A stretch of DNA of 44,311 bases, from positions 1 through 44,311 of the forward strand of contig NZ_JAKSYL010000111.1 in the NCBI RefSeq assembly GCF_022829515.1, in the 5' to 3' direction. Under the pieces are notes generated by a model that was given only the letters and a program-made list of their open reading frames with translations, ran no database searches and was not told the origin of the DNA. Below, piece by piece: positions 7,958-15,824 of this stretch. The DNA is from Methylobacterium sp. J-048. GTDB lineage: Bacteria > Pseudomonadota > Alphaproteobacteria > Rhizobiales > Beijerinckiaceae. How positions within the stretch are numbered: position 1 is the stretch's first letter; every line of letters starts with the position of its first letter. The translations under genes and the position numbers were made by a program.

Positions 7958-9199
7958 CTAAAAACTGCCACGTGCTTCGGACTGACCAGGCAATCGGCGA
8001 GGTGGCAAATCCTGAAGCCCGACCCGCGAATCTTCCAGTTCAGCTAAGGCTGCTATGAGGCGACGTCCAAGCCGGTGCGAGACAAAATCGATCACACGAT
8101 ATGGCCCGAGAAACAGCTGCCGCTGTGGAACGACAATGAAGATCTGCATCTCATGATATTGCTCCACTACCCCAGGCGTCCATAAGCCCGGGTCGTCCGA
8201 GACCATCATAGACATTGAACGGCCGCTAGACGTGGAAAGCGAATAGCCAAAGGCCGGGTAGAAAGCGCCGACTGCTATCGTCCAGGCACCCTCAATAGCA
8301 AGTGGATCTCGAAAATCACTTTGGCCTTCAGACCGCCAGAAGCCCGTGCCCCGCAGTTCAGAGTCGGCATGTTGGCCCGGCGTGGAGTTCCAAAGAAGAT
8401 TGCGTAGCCGATCAGCATAAGCACTTGAGCTTACACGAGGTCCGAGGATTGTATGCCCTAAACCAATCGCTAATTTTGCCAGAAACCGATCGGCGAAAGC
8501 CGTATTGAACGCCATACGGATGCGTCGGGGTTCCAGGCCGTGTTCGAGTAGCCAAGCCACGTCTCGTGCATCGTGCTCGGATATAGAAGGATCGTCGCGC
8601 CAGAGGATTGGGACGCTGCGAGCCAGGCCTTCCAGGAGAGTTAAGCAACGCCGATGAGCGAGAGGAAAGTGATCTATGATGGATTTTATTGTCGTTAAAG
8701 ACCAATATTCCTCAGGCGACGTGAGGAAGAAATAGACTCTTCCTTGGTCCTTTGTGTTTCGCCTTAAGAAATCACCTCCTGGCAATGTCTCCCACCGTGG
8801 CTCGTCACGCTTGTGTATGTGAAAGATGATTTCCTGCGACGGACCTCCCCACCTTTCACAAACCTCATCGTCCGCAACAGGCACGGCATCATCGAACCCC
8901 TGATACATCAAAGCTGTGCTGCCGGGCATGTCGCGTGGCAGATACCGCAAGCCGGAAATCGCGGCATCGATCTGCATAAACCAATTTTTATAAAATGGTG
9001 GTTCTACCCAGGTTCCAGCGAGACTGTTGCAGGTCTGGCAAACCTGATGAGTACGGAATATTTCGGGAGATCTCGTCCCACCCAATCTTCGAGGCCAAAT
9101 GTGCTCGTGAGACCAGCGAGTGAAGGGGCGACGACCGGCGCAATAGATGCAGGATAAAGCATTGGAATTGGTATTTGCTTTGGCGCTTGTCAATACCAC
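7958..9199 (-). CDS. HNH-type nuclease-like protein
   Basis: A 413-residue protein with an N-terminal HNH/zinc-knuckle signature: C17-x2-C20, then H31-E-H33-I-W-P and LGG, then C54-x2-C57-N58. This spacing matches HNH_5-like endonuclease domains, with two CxxC pairs binding zinc and the HEH plus Asn forming the active site. Residues about 80-413 form a large unassigned domain with no obvious motif. It lies 36 bases after the ATPase gene and 6 bases before the membrane-protein gene. ATPase plus HNH is the architecture of Septu (PtuA/PtuB), but PtuB is shorter and PtuA lacks a TOPRIM domain, so this is not a simple Septu copy. Lower GC suggests horizontal acquisition. Confidence 0.7.
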   Translation of the reverse strand: MVLTSAKANTNSNALSCIYCAGRRPFTRWSHEHIWPRRLGGTRSPEIFRTHQVCQTCNSLAGTWVEPPFYKNWFMQIDAAISGLRYLPRDMPGSTALMYQGFDDAVPVADDEVCERWGGPSQEIIFHIHKRDEPRWETLPGGDFLRRNTKDQGRVYFFLTSPEEYWSLTTIKSIIDHFPLAHRRCLTLLEGLARSVPILWRDDPSISEHDARDVAWLLEHGLEPRRIRMAFNTAFADRFLAKLAIGLGHTILGPRVSSSAYADRLRNLLWNSTPGQHADSELRGTGFWRSEGQSDFRDPLAIEGAWTIAVGAFYPAFGYSLSTSSGRSMSMMVSDDPGLWTPGVVEQYHEMQIFIVVPQRQLFLGPYRVIDFVSHRLGRRLIAALAELEDSRVGLQDLPPRRLPGQSEARGSF

Positions 9200-9235
9200 C
9201 CCCTGTCAATCTGACTATCTGGAACTGTTGTGCTG

Positions 9236-11071
9236 TCACTGTGCCATTGAAAGCCGAGTCATCAAAGAAACAATATCATCGGGCCAGAAAGCGCCCTCTA
9301 AAAACTTCTGACGCAGTCCGCCCTTATTCAGATTGCCATCAATTGTTCGCAGCGCCGCAATAATGCGCTTGCCGGGACATTTGAGCATAAAACTAGGATA
9401 CTTTAAAACAATACCGTCATAAATCAATACATCCGCCGCCTCTTCTGGCCAAGACGACATATCGGCGCCTTCTTCTTTCACGACTTTCAGCACTGCGTCC
9501 GAGAAATGGCGAACGATTGCCTGGAGTTGGTCGACTGATAGAGCGGTCAGAAGACGATGGCTTCCACCACGTGTTATTGATTCAAAGACAAGATTGGACG
9601 GAAGGTGGTCGTATTTTTGATCGAGCAACCACGCGTATACGTTCAAGGGGTCAGCCCAATAATTTTCTATCGAATATCGGCCAATCCGAGATACTCCAGT
9701 TGCAATAGGAAGCTGACCGCGGTCATGATCGACTAATCCCAAAAACAGATTGCCAAAGCCATTCCGGTGTAAAACGGACACCACGTCGTTGACAAGAAAA
9801 TTATTCGACCCACCAGAATTCTCATCAGTTACTGGCGAAACAAATCGCAGCGATCTTTTTGGTTTTATGATCTTATAAACCGTCAGACTACGGAATATCT
9901 CATTATAAAACGCGTGATCTTGCCCTTCTACGAAAATTGTTGCAGTGTTTTCTTTGACTACTAACTCTCCATCGGACAAGCGCTCCACTAGCGCAGCTCT
10001 TTCGACCGTTTCTGGCCTGGCACCATGCCCGTCCAAAAAGAAACAATGCGAACGATCACAAAGCTGAACTAGCACCGGAGAATGGGTAACCCAAATTGCA
10101 ACACTATTTTGAGCTTCCAGAGTTCGATCTACAACGCCCAAAAATCTACGCAGCAGAGGAGGATGGAGCAATCCATCAATGTCATCAAACAGATAAACTC
10201 TCGCTCCCTCTGCATCGCCCGCGACTAGATCATAGATGCTTAACGCAGCTTGTTCGCCAAAAGAAAGTCTATCGCCCTGAACAAAACTACCGTCCGATAT
10301 CCGCTTCAATAGATATTGGTTTGGCTCTGGAAGTTCTCTGTTGATGTCCGGAATAGTAAATTCATAAGGTATTCCGAGGTCGTTAATCGACCTTTGTGCT
10401 TCAATCCAGGGCGGCGGCCCAAGAAGCTCAAGTAAATCATGTTCAGATTCACCGCGATATTTGCCTTTTGCATATTCCATATGATAGTTTAGAAACGCAC
10501 CGGACAGTTTTCTGAGCTCTTTCGTGTATAAACGGACAGTCACCGCTCGATATAGATTGTTCACGTTGAGTGGATTGCTACTGGCGTATATTGCCCGATC
10601 CTTGTCTGTCAGAACGCTCCGGATCCTAGTTATGCTATATGATGTAGGTCTTCCAACTTCATTTGGCTCAAAGGCAGCGACAAAACTGTCATAGTCGGGA
10701 ACGGTCGAGATAGTTTCGTTTATAGGATGCTGCTGAGAAGAACGATTGAAAGGTATGTAATTACTCTGGACAGTCTGATGATTGATTAATATGGGCCTAA
10801 TATAATTACCGTCGATAAAAACTCCTGAATGAGTGTGCTGCATCGGCGGCTGAGTTGCACGATGTGATGGAATTTGTGTAGAAGAAAAACTAAGATTTAT
10901 TTCATTCATTAACGTTGATTTACCGGCGCCATTTGGACCGGCAAGTATTATAGATCTGTGACTGAGTTCTGTTTCTAAGAACAGATCGTTGTTTGAGGTA
11001 ATTGCGAGCCGCATTTGTCCGCTCTCGGAATCATCAAGTGGCAGGCGACTGAGGATGTATAAGCCCCTCAT
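9236..11071 (-). CDS. ABC-type AAA ATPase fused to a TOPRIM/DUF4435-like domain
   Basis: A 611-residue protein. The N-terminal part is an SMC/OLD-like ATPase: Walker A GPNGAGKST at residues 45-53, signature LSFGEQ near 268, Walker B VYLFDDIDGLLHP near 290, and a switch histidine in WVTHSP near 330. The C-terminal part starts TIFVEGQDHAFY near 377, with GLVDHDRG near 447. These fit the acidic VEGxxD and DxD motifs of TOPRIM nucleases (OLD, Gabija GajA) or the DUF4435 protein AriB of PARIS; PARIS also exists as one fused protein. ATG 11071 is taken; Met20 (11014) is an alternative. It heads the cassette with the HNH and membrane genes. A role in phage defence is inferred. Confidence 0.75.
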   Translation of the reverse strand: MRGLYILSRLPLDDSESGQMRLAITSNNDLFLETELSHRSIILAGPNGAGKSTLMNEINLSFSSTQIPSHRATQPPMQHTHSGVFIDGNYIRPILINHQTVQSNYIPFNRSSQQHPINETISTVPDYDSFVAAFEPNEVGRPTSYSITRIRSVLTDKDRAIYASSNPLNVNNLYRAVTVRLYTKELRKLSGAFLNYHMEYAKGKYRGESEHDLLELLGPPPWIEAQRSINDLGIPYEFTIPDINRELPEPNQYLLKRISDGSFVQGDRLSFGEQAALSIYDLVAGDAEGARVYLFDDIDGLLHPPLLRRFLGVVDRTLEAQNSVAIWVTHSPVLVQLCDRSHCFFLDGHGARPETVERAALVERLSDGELVVKENTATIFVEGQDHAFYNEIFRSLTVYKIIKPKRSLRFVSPVTDENSGGSNNFLVNDVVSVLHRNGFGNLFLGLVDHDRGQLPIATGVSRIGRYSIENYWADPLNVYAWLLDQKYDHLPSNLVFESITRGGSHRLLTALSVDQLQAIVRHFSDAVLKVVKEEGADMSSWPEEAADVLIYDGIVLKYPSFMLKCPGKRIIAALRTIDGNLNKGGLRQKFLEGAFWPDDIVSLMTRLSMAQ

Positions 11072-11179
11072 AGTGGGCCCGGAACCGGCTTGGGTACTCA
11101 GAAATGCGCGCCTCTATACCTGTGGGTGAGAGAAATATGGCGCTATGCAATCCTATCAGGAGGCGGCCGAGCTGGCGGT

Positions 11180-11425
11180 TCAATCTGCATCGGTTGTCAC
11201 CTTCCTCAGCCGTACCCCCGGCCCCTCGCCATTCTCCTCGATGAAGATGACGCCGGCGGCTTCTAGGGCGGCCTGTAGGGCTTCGACGGTCCGGCCGTAG
11301 AGCGCCTCGCCGCGCTCGAACCTCGACACGGTGTTTGGCGAAACCTCGGCCATCGTCGCCAGTTCGCGGATCCCAATCCCGAGCGCGGCTCGGGCCATCC
11401 GGCATTGAACGACGGTTATCGGCAC
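11180..11425 (-). CDS. XRE-family helix-turn-helix regulator
   Basis: About 81 residues from GTG 11425. The helix-turn-helix is IRELATMAEVSPNTVSRFER, followed by the usual helix (TVEALQAALEAAGVIF) and a short basic end. The open frame extends up to an ATG at 11506, but that extension would translate two matching DNA dyads (11431-11443 and 11475-11487), so the shorter form with the dyads as operators is preferred; Met at 11398 is another option. It is divergent from the gene at 11581 and lies 108 bases upstream of the ATPase gene on the same strand. It could be the prophage repressor or the regulator of the defence-like cassette. Its GC content matches the phage genes rather than the cassette. 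Confidence 0.7.
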   Translation of the reverse strand: MPITVVQCRMARAALGIGIRELATMAEVSPNTVSRFERGEALYGRTVEALQAALEAAGVIFIEENGEGPGVRLRKVTTDAD

Positions 11426-11430
11426 AGGTG

Positions 11431-11487
11431 GTAGCTCTGCTACTAAGTCGCTTGACGCCTTCTGGCGCAACGTGGTAGCCACACTAC
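11431..11487. promoter_or_regulatory. paired dyads GTAG-N5-CTAC, candidate XRE operators
   Basis: Two dyads share the form TGGTAG-N5-CTAC: GTAG-CTCTG-CTAC at 11431-11443 and GTAG-CCACA-CTAC at 11475-11487, the second extending to TGGTAG/CTACCA. Their centres are 44 bp apart, about four helical turns. They lie just upstream of the preferred XRE start and in the region between divergent genes, the classic place for repressor operators. The dyads are seen; binding is inferred. Confidence 0.5.
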
Positions 11488-11518
11488 CAGCTTGGTGCAC
11501 GAACACAAGCTGATCGGC

Positions 11519-11548
11519 CCGACGAGAGGGGTTGGAGCCTCGCGTCGG
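11519..11548. promoter_or_regulatory. 11-bp inverted repeat in the divergent promoter region
   Basis: CCGACGAGAGG (11519-11529) and CCTCGCGTCGG (11538-11548) are inverted copies with one mismatch and an 8-bp spacer. The repeat lies 33 bp before the ATG at 11581. It could be a leader hairpin or a second operator class; it does not share the GTAG/CTAC core. Confidence 0.35.
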
Positions 11549-11580
11549 ACCTAACCACCAACGGCATCTGGAGTACCGTC

Positions 11581-12249
11581 ATGGCTATCCACGCCCATAG
11601 CACACGCACGCCCTTATTACCCCGGCCCCGCAAACCTCAGCCCTTATTAGGCCAGGGGTCCGGCCGGCAGTCGGGCCCCGTCACCCAGGCCATCCGCGTC
11701 ATGCGGGCGGCCGAAACTCCAGAGTTTCCGACAACTTGTCGGAAAGTGGCTCAACTTGAGCCAGTTTCTGCGGACCATGCCATCGCCGCCATCCAGGAAG
11801 GCTTGGACCGCTTCTTCGCCGAAACGGGAATTCCCGTAACGGCCGCTGAGCTGCGCCGCCGGATCGAGGACAGGATCGAAGCGGACCTCGAGTTATTAGA
11901 GGCGCTCGACGGGGATCCCGAGGCCGAGCCAAGCCTCGGCGCTACCGAGGCCCTGGCGCTGTGCGGGCCGGCCGCCGCTGACCTGAAGGCCCGCCAGCGC
12001 CACGACTGGGACGACCAGACCTATTGGGGGCGCAGCAGCGCCACGGACGGCGAGCGCGATGCCGGTGAGGAGCCGGAGGAGGAGAACGAGCACGGTGGCG
12101 ACATCCAGGATGAGCCGCACGACCCGCAGCCGGACGACATCACGCGGTGGATGCACGGCTATGATCCGGCCGTTGCCGCAGGCGCCCGCGCAGCTCGCCG
12201 ACAGGCCGAGGCAATGCGCGCCCGCAAGAACCGGGAGGCCCGGTTATGA
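11581..12249 (+). CDS. hypothetical prophage protein with acidic linker
   Basis: A 222-residue soluble protein. The first 45 residues are basic and proline-rich. Residues about 50-125 are helical (HAIAAIQEGLDRFFAETGIP and a following Arg/Glu-rich helix), and 145-185 form a very acidic, probably disordered segment (GEEPEEENEHGGDIQDEPHD). The end is a basic helix (RRQAEAMRARKNREARL). Helical and acidic halves of this kind are common in uncharacterised rhizobial and Methylobacterium prophage genes, but no function is known to me. The ATG follows TGGAG. It is first in a four-gene rightward operon with overlapping ends. Confidence 0.55.
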   Translation: MAIHAHSTRTPLLPRPRKPQPLLGQGSGRQSGPVTQAIRVMRAAETPEFPTTCRKVAQLEPVSADHAIAAIQEGLDRFFAETGIPVTAAELRRRIEDRIEADLELLEALDGDPEAEPSLGATEALALCGPAAADLKARQRHDWDDQTYWGRSSATDGERDAGEEPEEENEHGGDIQDEPHDPQPDDITRWMHGYDPAVAAGARAARRQAEAMRARKNREARL

Positions 12250-12464
12250 GCGCCGCTCATGTCGACTGGGGCAACATCCTCGAAATGGAGGATGATCTCC
12301 GCAACCTGAAGCGGCTTGCCAACGTGCTGACGACGCTCGGCACCCACGATGATACCGTTGATCGCGAGTGCATCTACGTCGTGGGGTGCTTCCTGCATCA
12401 GATGGGTGACCGCCTGGAGCAGCGCTTCGACAACATCCATCCCGTGATGTTGGAGGCACGCTGA
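12246..12464 (+). CDS. hypothetical small prophage protein
   Basis: A 72-residue, largely helical protein (WGNILEMEDDLRNLKRLANV and onward) with a single Cys near residue 48. Its ATG overlaps the preceding stop (ATGA) and its stop overlaps the next start (TGATG), so the three genes are translationally coupled. It has no signal peptide or known motif. Its position and size fit small early-region phage genes of unknown function. Confidence 0.5.
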   Translation: MSAAHVDWGNILEMEDDLRNLKRLANVLTTLGTHDDTVDRECIYVVGCFLHQMGDRLEQRFDNIHPVMLEAR

Positions 12465-12865
12465 TGGCCTCCACCCGCCGCGCCGCTCTTGGCGCCATCC
12501 TCGCGGCCCCGTTGGCATCCGTGCCCGCGGCCACCGCTCCGACCGTCTCCCCAGAGCTGGCCCGGATCATCGCCGAACACGATGCACACCGCGCTGTGAT
12601 GGAGGACAACCCAGACGACGAACGGCCTACAAAGGAAGATCGGTGCGAGGGCGGCCGCCTGCGTGCGCTCGTCGCCGGCTTTCCCTCGGTGGGCTGGGCC
12701 GACACCATGGCCAAGGCGGCCTGCCTCGCGCGCCTGTGGCCTGTGGAGGAAGCCGAAGAGGAGATGCGCTCCCAGGTTGATGCTGGGTACGCCTATCTCG
12801 ACTGTATGGCGCTCGCCATCGCCTGCGAGGTCATGCGGCTGGGGGAGGCGCAGCGATGCGCCTGA
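12464..12865 (+). CDS. hypothetical prophage protein with Tat-like N-terminus
   Basis: A 133-residue protein starting MASTRRAALGAILAAPLASV. The twin arginine followed by a hydrophobic Ala/Leu stretch and an AxA site (PAATA) resembles a short Tat signal peptide. Such N-termini are also common by composition in GC-rich genomes, so export is uncertain. The mature part is helical and acidic (EHDAHRAVMEDNPDDERPTK) with three Cys residues towards the C-terminus. Start and stop overlap the neighbours. No family is recognised. Confidence 0.5.
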   Translation: MASTRRAALGAILAAPLASVPAATAPTVSPELARIIAEHDAHRAVMEDNPDDERPTKEDRCEGGRLRALVAGFPSVGWADTMAKAACLARLWPVEEAEEEMRSQVDAGYAYLDCMALAIACEVMRLGEAQRCA

Positions 12866-13041
12866 TGTTCTCGCTCATGGCCTTCGCCAATCTGCGCTTC
12901 GCCCTCGCCGAGTACGGTCGGGCGGAGATGCTGGAGAGGCATGCGGATGAAGCGATCGTCCGGGCCCGCGCTCGCGTCGTCGTGGCTGACAGCTTCGGCC
13001 AGCGCGCCGGCTGGCGGGAGCGGCTGATGCCGATGCGGTAG
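12856..13041 (+). CDS. small hypothetical protein, end of the prophage operon
   Basis: A frame of 61 codons from ATG 12856; an in-frame ATG at 12865 overlaps the previous stop as TGATG and is equally likely to be the start. The product is a single amphipathic helical protein rich in Arg and Ala (ERHADEAIVRARARVVVADS). It is the last gene before a strong hairpin (13056-13089) and the tRNA gene. No function can be assigned. Confidence 0.4.
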   Translation: MRLMFSLMAFANLRFALAEYGRAEMLERHADEAIVRARARVVVADSFGQRAGWRERLMPMR

Positions 13042-13055
13042 GTCCCGTCTTGGCG

Positions 13056-13089
13056 GCTGGGTTTTTTCCAAAATTGGGAGAAACCCAGC
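13056..13089. terminator. 34-nt hairpin ending the prophage operon
   Basis: GCTGGGTTT (13056-13064) and AAACCCAGC (13081-13089) are perfect 9-bp arms. The inner part (TTTCCAAAATTGGGAG) can continue pairing around an AA loop, giving an almost uninterrupted stem. It lies 15 bases after the last prophage frame. It can serve as a terminator, although no clear T-run follows, or be part of an attachment-site arm region. Confidence 0.5.
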
Positions 13090-13130
13090 GAGCGCGTGAG
13101 CATCCGGCCTCAAATCGGAGGGCCGGTGCT

Positions 13131-13150
13131 GTTACCCCAAACGTTACCCC
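13131..13150. repeat. direct repeat GTTACCCC next to the tRNA gene
   Basis: GTTACCCC occurs at 13131-13138 and 13143-13150, 12 bp apart, within 60 bp of the tRNA 3' end. Short direct repeats beside a tRNA-embedded attachment core are typical of integrase arm-binding sites. No integrase gene or second tRNA 3'-end copy is present in the window, so this role is inferred. Confidence 0.35.
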
Positions 13151-13188
13151 GGTAGGTTAAGCCGGATACCCACAAACCTGCTAAGTGT

Positions 13189-13275
<87 letters not shown>

Positions 13276-13309
13276 ATGGGCCCCTCGGTAGCCGCGCCGG
13301 CCCGCGCGA

Positions 13310-14506
13310 TCAAGCGGGGGGCGTCCAGCCGTAGAGCCAAGCGTAGCGCTCGCGCATGCCGTCGGGGCCGAGGCGGGCCATCACGACATTGCGGGCAAAG
13401 CTCACGAGACCGCCGGCATGATAGGTCCGGCCGTTGGCGCGGGCGGCCCTCTGCACCCGACGGACCCGGGCCGTCCGTTCCGTCGCGTAGGCCGCGAGCG
13501 CGGCGGCCACGTCTGCGTGGTCGGCCAGCGATCGCCGCAACACGGCGGCATCCTCGATCGCCAGGGCGGCCCCCTGCGCGAGGTAGGGCAGGACCGGGTG
13601 CGCCGCGTCGCCGAGCAGCGCCACCCGGCCGGCGGCCAGCGGGCGGGCCACGGCCCGGTCGGCCAGCGACCAGACCAGCCAGGAATCGGGCAGGCTCAGC
13701 AGGTCGCGCAGCGGCCCGGCGCAGCCGCGCAGATGCGCGCGCAGCACGGCGGGCTCGCCGAGGCGGCCCCAATCCGCGTCGCCCACAGCCTCGGGCACCA
13801 CCGCCACGACGTTGAGGAAGCGGCCGCCCCGCACCGGGTAATGCACGACGTGCCGGCCCCGGCCGAGCCACAGGCCGGTGGCCGGACCCTGCAGCGCCTC
13901 CGGCACCGCCTCGCTCGGGATCAGGGCGCGCCAGGCCGCCGCCCGACCCGGTCGCAGCGGCGCCGCATCGAGATGCCCGCGCAGGCGGGAGCGCAGGCCG
14001 TCGGCGCCGATCACGAGGTCGAACGGCAGGGCCTGGGCGCCGCCGCTGCTCTCGGCGGTGAGGACGGCGCCGGAATCGGTCTCGGCCAGGCCGGTGATGT
14101 CGCGGCCCATCATCAGGCGGATCGCCGGGCGGCTGCGCAGGGCATCGAGCAGCAGGGTCTGCAGGTCGGCCCGGTGGATCACGTAATAGGGTGCGCCGAA
14201 GCGCTGCTGCGCCGGACCGCCCAGCGCCACGCCACCGATCCGGCGGCCGCTGTGGAGGGCGCGCACCTCCACCGAAGGCGGCTCGCTCGCCGCCCGGCGC
14301 AGGGCCGCCGAGAGGCCGAGATCTGCCAGCACCCGGCTGGCGTTCGGGGAGATCTGGATCCCGGCCCCGACTTCGCTGAAGCCGGTGCGGCGCTCGATCA
14401 CCGTGACGGCATGGCCAGCATCCGACAGGGCCAGGGCCGCGGTCAGGCCGCCGATCCCGGCCCCGACGATTCCGATGTCCAGAGAAGGTCGACTGTCCGC
14501 GGACAA
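13310..14506 (-). CDS. FAD-dependent monooxygenase, salicylate hydroxylase-like
   Basis: A class A flavoprotein monooxygenase of about 398 residues. Motifs in order: the Rossmann dinucleotide-binding motif GAGIGGLTAA within the first 25 residues, a typical SPNASRVLADLG, the DG motif VIGADGLRSRLR in the middle, and the FAD ribityl-binding GD motif VALLGDAAHPVLPYLAQGA. These enzymes use NAD(P)H and oxygen to hydroxylate aromatic rings; the substrate cannot be told from sequence. The start is taken as TTG 14506 because no ATG or GTG lies between the upstream gene and the FAD motif. It is downstream of, and probably co-transcribed with, the zf-CHCC gene 11 bases away, and it ends 35 bp before the tRNA. 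Confidence 0.8.
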   Translation of the reverse strand: MSADSRPSLDIGIVGAGIGGLTAALALSDAGHAVTVIERRTGFSEVGAGIQISPNASRVLADLGLSAALRRAASEPPSVEVRALHSGRRIGGVALGGPAQQRFGAPYYVIHRADLQTLLLDALRSRPAIRLMMGRDITGLAETDSGAVLTAESSGGAQALPFDLVIGADGLRSRLRGHLDAAPLRPGRAAAWRALIPSEAVPEALQGPATGLWLGRGRHVVHYPVRGGRFLNVVAVVPEAVGDADWGRLGEPAVLRAHLRGCAGPLRDLLSLPDSWLVWSLADRAVARPLAAGRVALLGDAAHPVLPYLAQGAALAIEDAAVLRRSLADHADVAAALAAYATERTARVRRVQRAARANGRTYHAGGLVSFARNVVMARLGPDGMRERYAWLYGWTPPA

Positions 14507-14517
14507 TGTGGGGGGCG

Positions 14518-14775
14518 CTATTCCGCGGCGACCGCGGCGGCGTCGTGCCAGACGCAAGCCTGCGGATCGGCCTCGTCGGCCTTCAGGCCGGCGCGGTAGC
14601 GATAGAGCGTCGAGCAGTACTGGCAGATGATCTCGGTGTCCGCGCCCATGTCGAGGAACACGTGCGGGTGATCGAACGGCGGCAGCGCGCCGATGCACAT
14701 GAATTCCTTCACCCCGACCGCGATCACCGGCACGCCCGGCTCGTTGTGGAAGTGCGGTACCGCCTTGCCTGCCAT
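14518..14775 (-). CDS. zinc-finger protein of the zf-CHCC family
   Basis: An 85-residue protein from ATG 14775. The C-terminal half carries the zf-CHCC pattern: Cys in EFMCIG, His in DHPHVFLDMG, and the pair CQYC before STLYRY. This fold is shared with the mitochondrial complex I accessory subunit NDUFS6 and is present as a small stand-alone protein across Alphaproteobacteria, where it is thought to be associated with complex I assembly; that role is carried over from homologues. The open frame extends upstream, but the conserved part begins at MAGKAVPHFHNEPG. The C-terminus overlaps no gene; the monooxygenase begins 11 bases later. Confidence 0.8.
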   Translation of the reverse strand: MAGKAVPHFHNEPGVPVIAVGVKEFMCIGALPPFDHPHVFLDMGADTEIICQYCSTLYRYRAGLKADEADPQACVWHDAAAVAAE

Positions 14776-14990
14776 ACGGCCCTCGCCTGCCCCGCACCGG
14801 TTCGCCGGGGCGAATCTGCTTGAACGCTCCCGGGCGTCTCGCGGCCGCTTATGCCGCCAGCCCCGCGGCCCGCGCAAGCCTCCGCCGCCGCGCACCCGTG
14901 CCCCGCCCGGCGCAGGCGGCTTGGCCTGCCGCGCCGGGCACCGTACATAGGTTCGAAACCCGATTTACGACGCCGCAAAAAGTCTCGACG

Positions 14991-15818
14991 ATGCAACAGG
15001 AACAGGCCACCGCGCAGGCCGCGCGCCGCGCGCCGGAGCCGCCGATCCACGGCCCCGAAGGATTCGAGGGCATGCGCCGGGCCGGGCGCCTGACCGCCGA
15101 GGCCCTGGATGTCCTGATGGAGGCGACGCAGCCAGGCGTCACGACGGAGCAGCTGGATAAGCTCGCCTACGAATTCGCCATGGATCACGGCGCCTATCCG
15201 GCCTCGCTGCTCTATCGCGGCTACCCGAAATCGATCTGCACCTCGATCAACCACGTGGTCTGCCACGGCATCCCGAACGACAAGCCCCTGCGCGAGGGCG
15301 ACATCGTCAACCTCGATTGCTGCCTGATCCTCGACGGCTGGCACGGCGATTCGAGCCGGATGGCCTATGTCGGCGAGGTCCCCCGCAAGGCGCAGCGCCT
15401 GTGCGAGATCACCTATGAGGCCCTGATGCGCGGCGTCGCGGCGGTGAAGCCCGGCGGATCGACCAACGATATCGGCCGGGCGATCCAGACCTATGCCGAG
15501 GGCGAGCGCTGCTCGGTGGTGCGCGACTTCTGCGGCCACGGTCTTGGGCGGATCTATCACGACGCGCCGACCATCCTGCACTACGTCGAGGCGAGCTACG
15601 ACGTGCCGCTGAAGCCCGGCCAGTTCTTCACCATCGAGCCGATGATCAATCTCGGCCGCCCGGCCGTGAAGGTCCTGGGCGATGGCTGGACCGCGGTCAC
15701 CCGCGACCGTTCGCTCTCGGCCCAGTTCGAGCACACCGTCGCGGTGACCGAGACCGGCGTCGAGATCTTCACGATCTCGCCCAAGGGGCTGCATCAGCCC
15801 GTCAATCCGGCGGCCTGA
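14991..15818 (+). CDS. map: type I methionine aminopeptidase
   Basis: A 275-residue enzyme removing N-terminal Met from nascent proteins. The five metal ligands are visible: two Asp in LDCCLILDGWHGDSSRM, His in CGHGLGR, Glu in FTIEPMI and Glu in QFEHTVAV. The substrate-site His is in VVCHGIPND. ATG 14991 is chosen because the conserved part starts at about residue 20 (GPEGFEGMRRAGRL) and the 57 codons before it are low-complexity. The next gene, radC, begins 6 bases after the stop, an arrangement common in Alphaproteobacteria. Confidence 0.95.
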   Translation: MQQEQATAQAARRAPEPPIHGPEGFEGMRRAGRLTAEALDVLMEATQPGVTTEQLDKLAYEFAMDHGAYPASLLYRGYPKSICTSINHVVCHGIPNDKPLREGDIVNLDCCLILDGWHGDSSRMAYVGEVPRKAQRLCEITYEALMRGVAAVKPGGSTNDIGRAIQTYAEGERCSVVRDFCGHGLGRIYHDAPTILHYVEASYDVPLKPGQFFTIEPMINLGRPAVKVLGDGWTAVTRDRSLSAQFEHTVAVTETGVEIFTISPKGLHQPVNPAA

Positions 15819-15824
15819 CCGGCC

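Noticed and set aside
7353..11169. CGGCCGCCT (7353-7361) and AGGCGGCCG (11161-11169) as terminal inverted repeats of the AT-rich cassette
   Set aside because: The 9-bp match does not extend further and is GC-rich, so chance is likely; no target duplication or transposase is present.
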